DNA of 64,000 bases from a beta proteobacterium MWH-UniP1 (GCA_036362785.1 CP143625.1:497401-561400), one strand, 5' to 3'. Positions 49,616 to 59,531 are shown, counted from the first letter of the stretch. The notes: generated by a model from the letters alone, not told the origin. Program-made: numbers and translations.

Positions 49616-50368
49616 CTAGAATTTTTCCCAGGGTGCCAGGGGCCGCCACTGGCCCATGGGCAAGGCCCCGAGTTTTACTCGGCCAATCCGAATTCGCTTT
49701 AGCCCCACTACCTTTAGCCCCACCAATTCGCACATCCGGCGAATCTGCCGTTTTTTCCCCTCGCGCAAGACAAACCGCAGCTGGTCTTCGTTTTGCCATG
49801 ACACTTTTGCGGGTTTCAGTTTTTCGCCATCCAGTGAGAGCCCGTGATTCAGCTTCTGCAGGCCGGATTCTGACAACTGGCCTTCCACACGCACCAGGTA
49901 TTCTTTTTCGATTGGGGAATCTTCGCCAATGAGAAGCCGTGCAATTCGGCCATCTTGCGTGAGCACCAATAGCCCAGTGGAATCAATGTCGAGCCGGCCA
50001 GCCGGTGCGAGCCCCTTGGTGGCAATTCGCGGGGGGAATTTGATTTTGGCGGGGTTGGCTTGTGGGTCGCGCCAGAGATTGGCGGGCGTGATCAGCGATG
50101 CGGCTGGCTGATATTCGCGCTCATCATCGGCATGGGAAATAAAGCCAATCGGTTTATTGAGCAGAATTGTGAGTTGCGATGCCTGGTGTTGTTTTGCCGC
50201 TGCTGCTAATTCAACATTTTGACTCGGCAGGGCGCGTGCACCCAATTCGGACACCACTTCACCATCCACCAGCACCAATCCCTGCTCGATATAGCGATCT
50301 GCCTCGCGTCGAGAACAGATGCCACGATCCGCCAGAATTTTTGAAATACGAATGCGTTCTTGTTCCAA
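49616..50368 (-). CDS. RsuA/RluB-family pseudouridine synthase
   Basis: A 250-residue rRNA pseudouridine synthase. An S4 RNA-binding domain fills about 6-65 ([21 protein letters not shown]), and the catalytic domain has the active Asp in [15 protein letters not shown] (about 122-136), followed by KEYLVRVEG and [17 protein letters not shown]. It converts a specific uridine in rRNA. The family includes RsuA, RluB, RluE and RluF; the sequence looks closest to the RluF-like side but the exact target is not certain. It is convergent with ahpF. No odd features. Confidence 0.9.
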   Translation of the reverse strand: MEQERIRISKILADRGICSRREADRYIEQGLVLVDGEVVSELGARALPSQNVELAAAAKQHQASQLTILLNKPIGFISHADDEREYQPAASLITPANLWRDPQANPAKIKFPPRIATKGLAPAGRLDIDSTGLLVLTQDGRIARLLIGEDSPIEKEYLVRVEGQLSESGLQKLNHGLSLDGEKLKPAKVSWQNEDQLRFVLREGKKRQIRRMCELVGLKVVGLKRIRIGRVKLGALPMGQWRPLAPWEKF

Positions 50369-50429
50369 GGGGTATTTTTTCTAGTAAATCTGCGGGGCGT
50401 CGAGGCGTTGGCGAATAATTACTTTTGGG

Positions 50430-50816
50430 TCAGCGTATCAGCGCGTAAGACGCAAAGCCCAGTAGCGTAAACATAATCGAGCCCACGACATGGGCAGAGA
50501 TTTCTATCCCTGCCCACAACCACTTGCCTTGTTGAAGCAGACCAACCACCTCAGCCGAAAACGCAGAAAACGTGGTGAGCCCGCCAAGAAAGCCCGTGAT
50601 GATTAACAGGCGCCACTCTTCCGATAGCTTGGGCGTGTCACTAAAGTAGGCCACGGCAAGCCCGATCAAATAGGCACCCACCCAGTTCGCCGCCAGCGTG
50701 CCCATTGGGATCATGCTGAGCTTGCCATTTAAGCGCTCGGCCAGCTGCCAGCGAGCCAAGGCCCCAAGGCTTGCGCCGATGCAAATGGCGATCACGGACA
50801 TCAACTTGATGGGCAT
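50430..50816 (-). CDS. crcB: Fluoride channel CrcB (Fluc)
   Basis: A 128-residue four-helix membrane protein: [36 protein letters not shown] and the family signature [18 protein letters not shown]. It works as a dual-topology dimer that expels fluoride. A fluoride riboswitch was looked for upstream and not recognised. It lies 61 bp upstream of the pseudouridine synthase on the same strand. Standard length and motifs. Confidence 0.95.
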   Translation of the reverse strand: MPIKLMSVIAICIGASLGALARWQLAERLNGKLSMIPMGTLAANWVGAYLIGLAVAYFSDTPKLSEEWRLLIITGFLGGLTTFSAFSAEVVGLLQQGKWLWAGIEISAHVVGSIMFTLLGFASYALIR

Positions 50817-50957
50817 AGACAGGTTTTTTGGTGTGGCTGATTGTTTCTCTGGGCAGTGTAGCCCGATTTGGGTAGACCTTTGATAATATTCGTCTAGGTG
50901 AATATTTAATCACAGGGTCGGTCTCGCCCTGCAAACTTCCTGTCAAAGGAGCAACAC

Positions 50958-51152
50958 ATGTTTCAAAAAAATATGGGTGGTATTGATCGTTTGTCCCGCA
51001 TTGGTCTGGGCCTGGCCCTGATCGCTTCGGCCGCTGTGGGTGCTTTGGGCTCTTGGGCCTATATCGGCATCATTCCCGTGATCACCGGCGCCATTGGCAG
51101 TTGCCCACTTTATTCTTTGATTGGCATTAAAACCTGCAAGACCCAGAAGTAA
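50958..51152 (+). CDS. DUF2892 (YgaP-type) inner membrane protein
   Basis: A 64-residue protein with two hydrophobic segments. The pattern NMGGIDRLSRIGLGLALI, then PVITGAIGSCPLYSLIGIKTC, is the DUF2892 domain found alone or fused to rhodanese in YgaP. AAAGGAGC precedes ATG 50958. Stand-alone copies have no proven role; a link to sulfur or redox metabolism has been suggested from fusions. It is upstream of prfC by 39 bp and may be co-transcribed with it. Confidence 0.9.
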   Translation: MFQKNMGGIDRLSRIGLGLALIASAAVGALGSWAYIGIIPVITGAIGSCPLYSLIGIKTCKTQK

Positions 51153-51191
51153 ATTCAGTACACTGCCGTTTTCGATTTCTAAAGGCTGTCC

Positions 51192-52814
51192 GTGAGTTCA
51201 GAATTAACGAGAGACCAAGAGGTCTCTCGCCGCAGAAGTTTTGCGATCATCTCCCACCCCGACGCTGGTAAGACCACCCTGACTGAGAAGCTTCTGCTCT
51301 ATGCAGGCGCTATTCAGATTGCAGGCAGTGTCAAGGCGCGCAAGGCCAGCCGGCATGCAACCTCCGACTGGATGGAGATTGAAAAGCAGCGGGGTATTTC
51401 GGTGGCGAGCTCCGTCATGCAGATGGAATACCGCAACTGCATCATCAACCTTCTGGACACGCCGGGTCACCAGGATTTTTCAGAAGACACCTATCGTGTT
51501 CTAACTGCGGTGGATTCCGCGCTCATGGTGATCGACGCCGCCAATGGTGTGGAGCCCCAGACCCGTCGCTTGATTGAAGTCTGCCGGGCAAGAAATACAC
51601 CGCTCATCACTTTCATTAATAAGCTGGACCGAGAAGTTAAAAAGCCGCTGGATCTCATGGATGAGATTGAATCAGAGCTCGGCATGCCTGTGGTGCCGTT
51701 TACCTGGCCAGTGGGCATGGGCAAGTCATTTGCCGGTGTGATTGATATTGCCCGCCAGCAAATGCGGCTCTTTCGCCCCGGCGAAGACCGGGTGGGCCAG
51801 GCGGAAGAAGACATCGTGTCGATCGACGATCCCGCATTAAAGGCGCGCCTTGGCACCGATTTGGAAGAGGCATTGGCTGAAGTGGAGCTTGTTTCAGGTG
51901 CCATGCCGGCGTTTGACCGACAAGAGTTTTTGGCGGGCCGGCAGTCGCCTGTGTTTTTTGGCTCAGCAATTAATAACTTTGGCGTTCAGGAAGTATTAGA
52001 TGCACTCGCCGACCTATCGCCGCCACCCGGGCCAAGGGCCGCGGTGCAGCGCATGGTCTCACCCGATGAGCCAAAGTTCACTGCCGTAGTGTTCAAGGTT
52101 CAGGCCAATATGGATCCTGCCCACCGAGATCGGGTGGCTTTTTTGCGGATCTGCTCAGGCAAGTTTGAGCGTGGCATGAAGATGAAAATCAGCCGCAATG
52201 GCAAAGAGATTCGCAGTAACAATGCCTTGTCGTTTCTTTCACAACGCCGCGATATTCTGGATGAAGCCTATGCAGGCGACATCATCGGCCTGCCCAATCA
52301 TGGCCTGCTTCGCTTGGGCGACACGTTGACCGAGGGTGAAACGTTGCAGTTCAAAGGCCTGCCGTTTTTTGCGCCCGAAATGTTCCGCATGGTTGAGACC
52401 GCAGACCCCATGCGCAATAAACAACTCCGCACCGGCTTAATGCAGTTGGGTGAAGAGGGGGCCATCCAGGTCTTTCGCCCCCACATGGGGGGTGCCATGT
52501 TGCTGGGTGCGGTTGGGCAGTTGCAGTTTGAAGTCGTGGCCCATCGGCTGAGCACCGAGTACGGTGCCGAAGTTCGCCTGATGCCATCGCGATTTAATGT
52601 GGCCCGTTGGGTCACATCGGATAACCCCAAAAAGTTAGCCCAGTTTCTAGAGGAAAACGCCCACCGTACGGCCGAGGATGTGGTTGGGGCACCGGTGCTA
52701 CTGACTGCCCATAAGTCAGAGTTAGACGTGGTGCAGGAACGCTGGCCCGATATTCAGTTTCATGCCCTGCGCGAACACGCCGGATTAATCTTCCAATCTG
52801 AGATGGGCAACTAA
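51192..52814 (+). CDS. prfC: Peptide chain release factor 3
   Basis: A 540-residue translational GTPase. G1 is SHPDAGKTTLTE near 21-32, G3 is DTPGHQDFSEDTY, G4 is NKLDRE, and the RF3-specific RKASRHATSDWMEIEKQRGISV switch region follows G1. It removes RF1/RF2 from the ribosome after termination. The start is GTG 51192 without a clear ribosome binding site (AAAGGC 8 nt upstream). It follows DUF2892 and converges on the GGDEF gene. All five G motifs are intact. Confidence 0.97.
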   Translation: MSSELTRDQEVSRRRSFAIISHPDAGKTTLTEKLLLYAGAIQIAGSVKARKASRHATSDWMEIEKQRGISVASSVMQMEYRNCIINLLDTPGHQDFSEDTYRVLTAVDSALMVIDAANGVEPQTRRLIEVCRARNTPLITFINKLDREVKKPLDLMDEIESELGMPVVPFTWPVGMGKSFAGVIDIARQQMRLFRPGEDRVGQAEEDIVSIDDPALKARLGTDLEEALAEVELVSGAMPAFDRQEFLAGRQSPVFFGSAINNFGVQEVLDALADLSPPPGPRAAVQRMVSPDEPKFTAVVFKVQANMDPAHRDRVAFLRICSGKFERGMKMKISRNGKEIRSNNALSFLSQRRDILDEAYAGDIIGLPNHGLLRLGDTLTEGETLQFKGLPFFAPEMFRMVETADPMRNKQLRTGLMQLGEEGAIQVFRPHMGGAMLLGAVGQLQFEVVAHRLSTEYGAEVRLMPSRFNVARWVTSDNPKKLAQFLEENAHRTAEDVVGAPVLLTAHKSELDVVQERWPDIQFHALREHAGLIFQSEMGN

Positions 52815-52888
52815 GCCCAGGCAATCACAACTTTTTCCGTGATATTGAATTCGCTGGTGTGCGCGCAAACCAGTGATGTGTGATCAAG

Positions 52889-53743
52889 CTAGTTGGGCGG
52901 CGCCCAGATACAGACCCGGTTTCGGCCGGTCTGTTTGGCCAGGTACATGGCAGCATCTGCCCGATTAAAAAATGTTTCGCGAATTTCAATATCAAGCCCT
53001 TCGGCGTCGTGATTGAAATGCGGGGATTCGTGGCTGGGGTAAAACTCCGCAACACCAAGACTTACGGTGATGTGAAATGCTCGGCCATCACTTGTGGTAA
53101 AGCCTGTTTTTGCTACGGCAAGACGAATGCGCTCAGACACTTCTTTGGCCTGGGCTGCGGGCGTGTCGGGAAAGACAAATAAAAACTCTTCGCCACCCAC
53201 TCGGCCAAAGATATCCATATTTCGAATCTGCTTGTGGCAGGTTTCCGCCAAGCCAGCCAAGACCCGATCCCCCATGGCGTGGCCATATTGATCATTCACT
53301 CTTTTAAAGTGATCAATATCCATCATGACAAAGGAAAGCGGCTCATTTTTGCGGCGGCTACGGGCGATTTCTTGCTCGGCCCGCGATAGCGCTTCCGATC
53401 GACTCAGGATGCCTGTGAGTGAGTCAGTCTGAACAAATTGAGATAACACTTTGTTTTGTGTGTCTAGATCGATCAAGATTTTTCTCAAGCCCGCGATACT
53501 GGCCGCCATGAAGATGGATAGCAGGGCGCCTAAGAGCACATACACGTCGGCATGCAGCCCTCCGACTGGCCCGACAAAGATCGGGTGAATCCGTCGTAGG
53601 CCCATCATGATCAGAGCTGCGATGACCAAAATCCAGCTGGCGCGATATTTTCCTGAGTAGCGATACGCACTGGTGGCAATCGCAATTGCCACGATCTGAG
53701 CGATCAGGGCGATGACATCAAGCGCGAAAATAAACGCGTTCAT
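52889..53743 (-). CDS. Membrane GGDEF diguanylate cyclase
   Basis: A 284-residue protein. An N-terminal membrane part of about three to four helices (residues ~1-90) is followed by a short coiled link and a GGDEF domain (DSLTGILSRS, VMMDIDHFKRVNDQYGHAMGD, GRVGGEEFLFVFP). The active motif GGEEF and the product-inhibition site RxxD (RNMD, five residues upstream) are intact, so it should make cyclic di-GMP and be feedback inhibited. Its start overlaps the truncated pilT stop (ATGA), so the two are co-translated, suggesting c-di-GMP control linked to pili before the pilT deletion. Confidence 0.92.
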   Translation of the reverse strand: MNAFIFALDVIALIAQIVAIAIATSAYRYSGKYRASWILVIAALIMMGLRRIHPIFVGPVGGLHADVYVLLGALLSIFMAASIAGLRKILIDLDTQNKVLSQFVQTDSLTGILSRSEALSRAEQEIARSRRKNEPLSFVMMDIDHFKRVNDQYGHAMGDRVLAGLAETCHKQIRNMDIFGRVGGEEFLFVFPDTPAAQAKEVSERIRLAVAKTGFTTSDGRAFHITVSLGVAEFYPSHESPHFNHDAEGLDIEIRETFFNRADAAMYLAKQTGRNRVCIWAPPN

Positions 53744-54531
53744 CCGGTAAAGGCCTCGGGGTATTTTGCTTTGGATCGTGCCTCTGCGATATCAATATGC
53801 CCCTGCAACACAAGCTGCTGCAGGCTCTGATCCAGTGTCTGCATGCCAGTGGTACTGCCTGTTTGTATGGCGGAGTACATCTGGGCGACCTTGCCCTCGC
53901 GAATCAAATTGCGAATAGCTGGCGAACCCACCATGATTTCATAGGCGGCAACACGGCCCTTGCCATCTCTGCGTTTACACAAGACTTGTGAGATCACGGC
54001 TTCAAGCGATTCCGAGAGCATGGCGCGAACCATTTCTTTTTCCTCTGCAGGAAAGACATCAATGATTCGGTCGATTGTTTTGGCAGCGCCCGATGTGTGC
54101 AGGGTGCCAAAGACCAGATGGCCTGTTTCTGCAGCCGTGATCGCCAGGCGAATGGTTTCCAAATCCCGCATCTCGCCCACCAAGATGACATCCGGGTCTT
54201 CACGCATGGCTGACCGCAGGGCATTGGCAAAGCTCTTGGTCTGACTGCCCACTTCCCGTTGATTGACCAGGCACTTGTCGGGCTGGTGCACAAATTCCAC
54301 GGGGTCCTCAATGGTCAGAATATGTAGGGCCTTGGTTCGGTTCAAGGCATTGACCATGGCGGCAAGCGTGGTGGATTTGCCGGACCCGGTGGGGCCGGTC
54401 ACAAGCACCAAACCCCGTGGCCTATCCAGAAAGTTTGAGAATATTTTCGGCGACCCGAGTGCCTCAAGCGTGGGCATGACGTTGGGAATGCCCCGAAAGG
54501 CTGCCCCGATGCCACGCGTTTGCAGTAACAA
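53740..54531 (-). pseudogene. PilT-type pilus retraction ATPase, N-terminally truncated
   Basis: About 263 residues of a PilT/PilU-family ATPase; intact proteins have about 340-370. Walker A GPTGSGKST (46-54), the Asp box DPVEF, Walker B region DPDVILVGEMRDLETIRLA and the HTSGAAKTIDRIIDVFP box are intact. The N-terminal PAS-like domain (about 90 residues) is missing: similarity begins at QTRGIGAAFRGIP, and the frame upstream closes at a TGA near 54585, behind the aldo/keto reductase start. A TTG at 54531 could give a short product, but it would lack the subunit-interface domain. A deletion junction near 54535-54560 is likely. Confidence 0.82.
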
Positions 54532-54556
54532 GCGGTTAAAAGGGCTATCTTCTGAT

Positions 54557-55555
54557 ATGAAGACTCGGCAGTTAGGGCCCTTTCAGGTCTCTGAAATTGG
54601 TCTGGGGTGTATGAATTTCAGTCATGGCTATGACAAACCGATCCCCGACGAAAAATCCTATGAGATTTTGAATCGTGCGCTAGAGCTCGGCGTGACCTTG
54701 TTTGATACGGCAGCAGTCTACGGTTTTGGGTTAAACGAAACCTTGCTTTCCAAATGGATCGGCCCAGTCCGTAACCGCATTACCTTGTGCACCAAGGGCG
54801 GCCTGTCGGGCAAGATGACTGAAAACGGATACCAAAGAAAAATTGATAGTAGTGCTGCCACCATTCGTCAGAATTGTGATGAGAGCCTGAGGCGTTTGGG
54901 CGTAGAGGTGATTGATCTTTATTACCTGCACCGCTGGGACAAAACAACACCGATCGAAGATGTGGCCCACACCATGGGGGAGTTGGTGCGGGCGGGCAAG
55001 GTTCGAACCATTGGTTTTTCCGAGATCTCTGCTGCGACCTTGCGGCGGGCCCACGCGGTCTACCCGGTGACTGCGGTGCAATCCGAGTATTCGCTCTGGA
55101 CTCGAAACCCGGAAATTGCACTATTGAATACCTGCAAAGAACTTGGGGTGAGCCTGGTGGCCTTTAGCCCATTGGGCCGAAAGTTTCTGACGGGTCGATT
55201 CACCAGTCTTTCCGATCACGATCCCTTTGATCTTCGGCAGAAGATGCCGCGCTTTTTGCCGGGTGCTTTTGAAAAGAATGTCGCCTTGTTAAGCCCCTTT
55301 GAAGATCTGGCCGACGAAGCGGGGTGCACCATGGCCCAGTTGGCCTTGGCCTGGGTTCTGGCGCAAGGGGAATATGTTTTTCCAATACCGGGCACGACCC
55401 GCGTGGAACATCTGGAAGAAAACATGTCTGCCTCTGGGCTGATGATCACTTCCGATATTTTGCGGCGCACCAGCGAATTGATCCATCAAAACAGCGTCCA
55501 TGGAAGCCGTTACGACATGGTGGCCCAGGCCAGCGTTGATACTGAGGACTTTTAG
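54557..55555 (+). CDS. Aldo/keto reductase
   Basis: A 332-residue aldo/keto reductase. Catalytic residues are visible: the Asp-Tyr part in LFDTAAVYGFGLNE, Lys in LCTKGGL, and His in YYLHRWD. Further family blocks are VRTIGFSEISAATLRRAHAV and FSPLGRKFLTGRF. It reduces aldehydes or ketones with NADPH in the cytoplasm; substrate unknown, closest in style to the YghZ/IolS-like open-ended group. ATG 54557 is only 25 bp from the truncated pilT end on the other strand, leaving little room for a promoter. It is followed by the aminotransferase gene after 66 bp. Confidence 0.9.
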   Translation: MKTRQLGPFQVSEIGLGCMNFSHGYDKPIPDEKSYEILNRALELGVTLFDTAAVYGFGLNETLLSKWIGPVRNRITLCTKGGLSGKMTENGYQRKIDSSAATIRQNCDESLRRLGVEVIDLYYLHRWDKTTPIEDVAHTMGELVRAGKVRTIGFSEISAATLRRAHAVYPVTAVQSEYSLWTRNPEIALLNTCKELGVSLVAFSPLGRKFLTGRFTSLSDHDPFDLRQKMPRFLPGAFEKNVALLSPFEDLADEAGCTMAQLALAWVLAQGEYVFPIPGTTRVEHLEENMSASGLMITSDILRRTSELIHQNSVHGSRYDMVAQASVDTEDF

Positions 55556-55621
55556 CTGGCCTTGCAGCAAAGCCCATCTGGGAGGAAGATTACGGCTGGC
55601 CTGACTTTTTTTGGAGAAGTA

Positions 55622-56983
55622 ATGAATACCTTCACCGACTCCTTTGTGCGTAACGCGCATCATTCGGCGAGTGCAGATGAATTGTCCTTAGATGCTTTTT
55701 GGATGCCGTTTACCTTTAACCGGGCGTTTAAAAAGGCACCGCGTTTAATCGCCAAGGCATCAGGAATGCACTATTTCACGCCGGAGGGGCGGCAGGTGCT
55801 GGATTGTGTGGCGGGCCTGTGGTGTGTGAATGCGGGCCATGCCAATCCCCATGTTGTGAAGGCTATCCAGCAGCAGGCGGCCGACTTAGATTTCGCACCC
55901 ACGTTCAACATGGGTCACCCCAAGGCCTTTGAGCTTGCCAACAAGTTGGTTGAGCTTGCGCCGCCGGGTTTGAATAAAGTCTTTTACACCAACTCTGGTT
56001 CAGAGTCGGTCGAGACCGCTTTGAAAATTGCATTGGCGTATCACCGTACACGCGGCGAAGGGTCGCGCACCCGCCTGATTGGTCGAGAGCGCGGCTACCA
56101 CGGTGTAAATTTTGGCGGCATTTCTGTGGGCGGTATTCCCGGCAACCGCAAAGTCTTTGGCGCTATGGTGAGTGGCACTGACCATCTACGCTCCACCCAC
56201 GATTTGAGCCGTAACGCCTTTTCAAAGGGCCAGCCCCAGCACGGCGCAGACTTTGCCGATGAGCTTGAGCGCATCATTGCCTTGCATGACCCATCCAATA
56301 TTGCTGCCGTGATTATGGAGCCCATGGCGGGTTCCACTGGTGTACTCATTCCGCCAGTGGGTTATCTGCAGCGTGTTCGTGAGATCTGTGACAAGCATGG
56401 CATCTTGCTGATTTTTGACGAAGTCATTACTGGGTTTGGCCGTATCGGCGCGCCGTTTGCTGCCCAGCGGTTTGGCGTGACCCCGGATCTGATGACTGCC
56501 GCCAAGGGCATCACTAACGGCGCCGTACCAATGGGCGCGGTGTTTGCACGGGAAGACATTCATGATGCCTTCATGCAGGGGCCAGAGCGTGCGATTGAGT
56601 TCGCCCATGGTTACACCTATTCCGGCCATCCACTTGCCTGCGCAGCTGGGCTTGGCGTGTTGCAAGCTTACGAAGAGGGCGAGCTCTTGACTCGGGCACT
56701 GAAGCTTGAGTCCGTATTCCAAGAGGCCGTGCACAGTCTGGCCGGCTTGCCCAATGTGATTGATATCCGCAATCTCGGCTTGGTGGCCGGTATTGAACTG
56801 GCCTCAAGGCCAGGTGCCGTGGGTCACCGGGCTTACGAGGCGTTTGTCGCCGCCTGGGAGGCCGGGATTCTGATTCGTGTGACGGGCGACATTATTGCCT
56901 TGTCGCCACCGTTGATTGTTGAAGAGTCGCAGATCCATCAGATGGTGGATGTCTTGGGCCGTGTTCTGAAATCAATTCCTTAA
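55622..56983 (+). CDS. Class III omega-aminotransferase
   Basis: A 453-residue PLP enzyme. Features are LWCVNAGHANPHVVKAI, the PLP phosphate-binding YTNSGSESVETALKIAL, the Asp in LIFDEVITGFGRIGAPFAA, and the catalytic Lys in MTAAKGITNGAVPMGAVF. It matches the beta-alanine (omega-amino acid)-pyruvate aminotransferase group. ATG 55622 has GGAGAAG upstream; the frame from 55562 is rejected. It converges with the lipoprotein gene, overlapping by 12 bp. It may act with the amidase and transporters nearby in nitrogen compound use, but this is inference. Confidence 0.92.
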   Translation: MNTFTDSFVRNAHHSASADELSLDAFWMPFTFNRAFKKAPRLIAKASGMHYFTPEGRQVLDCVAGLWCVNAGHANPHVVKAIQQQAADLDFAPTFNMGHPKAFELANKLVELAPPGLNKVFYTNSGSESVETALKIALAYHRTRGEGSRTRLIGRERGYHGVNFGGISVGGIPGNRKVFGAMVSGTDHLRSTHDLSRNAFSKGQPQHGADFADELERIIALHDPSNIAAVIMEPMAGSTGVLIPPVGYLQRVREICDKHGILLIFDEVITGFGRIGAPFAAQRFGVTPDLMTAAKGITNGAVPMGAVFAREDIHDAFMQGPERAIEFAHGYTYSGHPLACAAGLGVLQAYEEGELLTRALKLESVFQEAVHSLAGLPNVIDIRNLGLVAGIELASRPGAVGHRAYEAFVAAWEAGILIRVTGDIIALSPPLIVEESQIHQMVDVLGRVLKSIP

Positions 56984-57316
56984 TTTCTTTTCAATATCAA
57001 GACTGTATTTCTTGCAGGACCAGTCCTGCGCACTCACACGAAGTAGCCCACTGGCCGGATTGAATTCCAAAATCTGGCCAGTTTCTTTTTGTCCATAGAT
57101 ACGAAGTGCAGCCTGCTCACTACGAAATTCATAGCGGATCGATTGGAAACGTGCGCTGGTGGGTGACATGACCAACTCGTCATTGCCTGTGGGGTTCCCA
57201 GCCTGAACACAGTCAAAGGCCTGCTCGCGTGGCGCGCAGCCCGAGATGATTGCCGTGACAAGAACGGCCAGTATTTTGGGTGGCGTTACGCCTTGGGTGA
57301 GCAGCGATGTGGACAT
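56972..57316 (-). CDS. Hypothetical lipoprotein
   Basis: A 114-residue protein with a lipoprotein signal: a hydrophobic stretch (KILAVLVTAIISGC) ending in the lipobox ISGC, with the modified Cys at about residue 27. The mature part contains CVQAGNPTGNDELVM, a beta-rich middle (FQSIRYEFRSEQAALRIY) and an end SCKKYSLDIEKKL. I do not recognise a family. ATG 57316 is preferred; further upstream ATGs at 57325 and 57346 are possible. It overlaps the aminotransferase end. Confidence 0.6.
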   Translation of the reverse strand: MSTSLLTQGVTPPKILAVLVTAIISGCAPREQAFDCVQAGNPTGNDELVMSPTSARFQSIRYEFRSEQAALRIYGQKETGQILEFNPASGLLRVSAQDWSCKKYSLDIEKKLRN

Positions 57317-57462
57317 TGGTCTCATTCTTGAATCGGTGGAAATCATACTTCGGTACGCGGCGTGCTCAAAATTGGCTTTAAGATATTGCAGGCCAGAAAA
57401 CGCTGATACAACAATGTTTCTTCTGGTAATAAGTCACAACAAATACACAAGCGAGGAGACAG

Positions 57463-58653
57463 ATGTCAAAGTTAAGCGTTCAGTATGGATTTATGCCATA
57501 TCCGCCTGTGCCTTCCCCCCATGCGGCATCGGGTCCTTTGTCTGGTCTGACATTCGCAGTGAAAGATCTTATTGATGTGCGCGGGTACCCCACAAGCGGC
57601 GGGCAGGCCACTATTCTTGCAAAATCTGGAATTAAAGACACCACGGCCCCCACTGTCCAAAAGCTATTGGATAGCGGTGCGGAACTGGTGGGCAAGGCCA
57701 TCACAGAGGAGCTGGCCTATTCAATTGTTGGTAACAACATCCACTTTGGCGCACCCATCAACTCTGCAAATCCTGATCGATACACCGGGGGTTCTTCTTC
57801 TGGGTCGGCTGCGGTGGTCGCCGCTGGATTGGTGGATTTTGCACTTGGCACCGATACGGGGGGTTCGGTTCGGGCGCCGGCCAGCAACTGTGGATTGATT
57901 GGCATTCGACCCACTCATGGCCGAGTGAGTCTTCAGGGTGCTATGGATTTGGCGCCAAGCTTTGATACCTGCGGCTGGATGACACGCGACATGAACACCT
58001 TTGTTCGGGTAGCCGATGTCTTGTTGGGGGATGATTCCCATCCCTTACCCCAATCTCTGCGGGTGATCGAACCCTCAGATGCCTGGGCGGAACTCTCAGC
58101 AGAAATTGCTCAATCGCTATCAGCCCCAAGAGCCAAGATCAGGGGCTGTTTTGCGCGCCAGGAAACCACAACGGTTGCGTTAGAGTCGTTTGAACAGATG
58201 CTGACGCATTTTCGGTCGATTCAGGGCTTCGAAGCCTGGGCCACCTATGGTCAATTTATTCAAGAAGATCTTCCGGTGCTGGGTGAGGGAATCGCCGCCC
58301 GGTTTGAGATTTCTCGTCAGGTGACCCGCGCGCAATACGACGCAGGACATGAGTTTAGAAAGCGGTTCCAAGATCACATTGACGCGATTTTGAAAACGGA
58401 TGGGGTTTTGTTGATTCCCACCATGACACAGGTAGCACCGCTTAGGGGCACGGCAGAGCCGGCCTTAGACCAATATCGGGCGACCAACTTCCGGGTTTTG
58501 TGTATTGCGGGCTACGGCGCCTTACCGCAAATCACTTTGCCGGTGGCGAATCATCAGGGGGCCCAGCTTGGTTTGTCGTTGGTTGGCCCGCGCGGCAGTG
58601 ATCGTTCCTTGGTCAGTCTTGCCCAACAGATTATGCAGACGTTTGGTACTTAA
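57463..58653 (+). CDS. Amidase signature family hydrolase
   Basis: A 396-residue amidase. The catalytic triad is visible: Lys34 in FAVKDLIDV, the cis-Ser in GGSSSGSAAVVAAG (about 109-122) and nucleophile Ser135 in GTDTGGSVRAPA. It hydrolyses an amide bond to acid and ammonia; substrate unknown. It is shorter than typical amidases (about 460), resembling the compact AtzF-like/indoleacetamide-type branch. GAGGAG lies upstream of ATG 57463. The EamA exporter gene follows after 14 bp, so they form a unit. Confidence 0.92.
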   Translation: MSKLSVQYGFMPYPPVPSPHAASGPLSGLTFAVKDLIDVRGYPTSGGQATILAKSGIKDTTAPTVQKLLDSGAELVGKAITEELAYSIVGNNIHFGAPINSANPDRYTGGSSSGSAAVVAAGLVDFALGTDTGGSVRAPASNCGLIGIRPTHGRVSLQGAMDLAPSFDTCGWMTRDMNTFVRVADVLLGDDSHPLPQSLRVIEPSDAWAELSAEIAQSLSAPRAKIRGCFARQETTTVALESFEQMLTHFRSIQGFEAWATYGQFIQEDLPVLGEGIAARFEISRQVTRAQYDAGHEFRKRFQDHIDAILKTDGVLLIPTMTQVAPLRGTAEPALDQYRATNFRVLCIAGYGALPQITLPVANHQGAQLGLSLVGPRGSDRSLVSLAQQIMQTFGT

Positions 58654-58667
58654 ACCGAGTGGGGCAG

Positions 58668-59531
58668 ATGTCGCCACCGATCAAAGGCTTGGCGCTCGGG
58701 CTTTTGGGCGTGATTATCTTTGCCGCAACACTGCCGGTCACTAAGCTGGCCATGTCGGGCCCGGGGATGAGTCCGGTCTTTATCTGGGCGGGGCGCGCAA
58801 CGATTGCGGGAATATTGTCAGGAATTTATCTCTGGGCCAGTGGTGCGCGGTGGCCTGGCCGTGATGCAGTTTTACCGATCGGCCTGGTCATGCTGGGGGT
58901 GGTGATTGCGTGGCCGCTGATGAGTTCGTTGGCCATGATGTACTCCACCCCCGCTCATCTTGCTGTCTTAAACGGTGTTCTTCCTTTTGTGACCGCAGCA
59001 TTGGGCGCCTGGCTACTAAAAGATCGTCAACCCGCTCGGTTTTGGATATGTGCAGCGCTTGGTTCCTGCGTGGTCAGCTTGTATGCGTACAGCCGCGCCG
59101 ATGGGGCATGGCAGCTGGCCGATGGTCTGATGGCCATTGGCATTATCGTTGGGGGCCTGGGGTATATCGGCGGTGCGATGGCCGCGCGGTTTTGTTCTGG
59201 ACCGCAGGCGATTTCATGGGGGCTGTTGTTTTCTTTGCCGTTTACACTGCCGGCCGCTTTCTTAACGTTTGATAGTGCGGTCTTATCGAGCCCCGCCTTA
59301 CCCTGGCTCGCCTTTGTCTACTTGGCCTTAATGAGCCAATGGATTGGCTTTTTCTTTTGGTACCAAGCACTACAGGTAGGCGGTGTCGCACGTGTCAGTC
59401 AGGTACAACTGCTGCAGTTATTTATCACGTTAGGCTTTGCGGCAATCCTGGCGGGAGACCAAATCGATGCAAGTCTCTTGGTGGTGGCGGTGTTGACGGT
59501 AGCCTTGATTGCGATTGGCAGGCGGCAATAA
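58668..59531 (+). CDS. EamA/DMT-family transporter
   Basis: A 287-residue ten-helix transporter with two EamA repeats: LALGLLGVIIFAATLPVTKLA, FIWAGRATIAGILSGIYLW, STPAHLAVLNGVLPFVTAAL and QWIGFFFWYQALQVGGVARV. It follows the amidase by 14 bp and probably works on a related compound. ATG 58668 is chosen; a GTG at 58659 is also in frame. No more specific function can be stated. Confidence 0.85.
   Translation: MSPPIKGLALGLLGVIIFAATLPVTKLAMSGPGMSPVFIWAGRATIAGILSGIYLWASGARWPGRDAVLPIGLVMLGVVIAWPLMSSLAMMYSTPAHLAVLNGVLPFVTAALGAWLLKDRQPARFWICAALGSCVVSLYAYSRADGAWQLADGLMAIGIIVGGLGYIGGAMAARFCSGPQAISWGLLFSLPFTLPAAFLTFDSAVLSSPALPWLAFVYLALMSQWIGFFFWYQALQVGGVARVSQVQLLQLFITLGFAAILAGDQIDASLLVVAVLTVALIAIGRRQ

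Noticed and set aside
50817-50957. Fluoride riboswitch upstream of crcB
   Set aside because: No conserved pseudoknot elements could be recognised in the leader.
54263-54556. N-terminal extension of the aldo/keto reductase
   Set aside because: The extra stretch is antisense to the pilT-type ATPase core; the family starts at ATG 54557.
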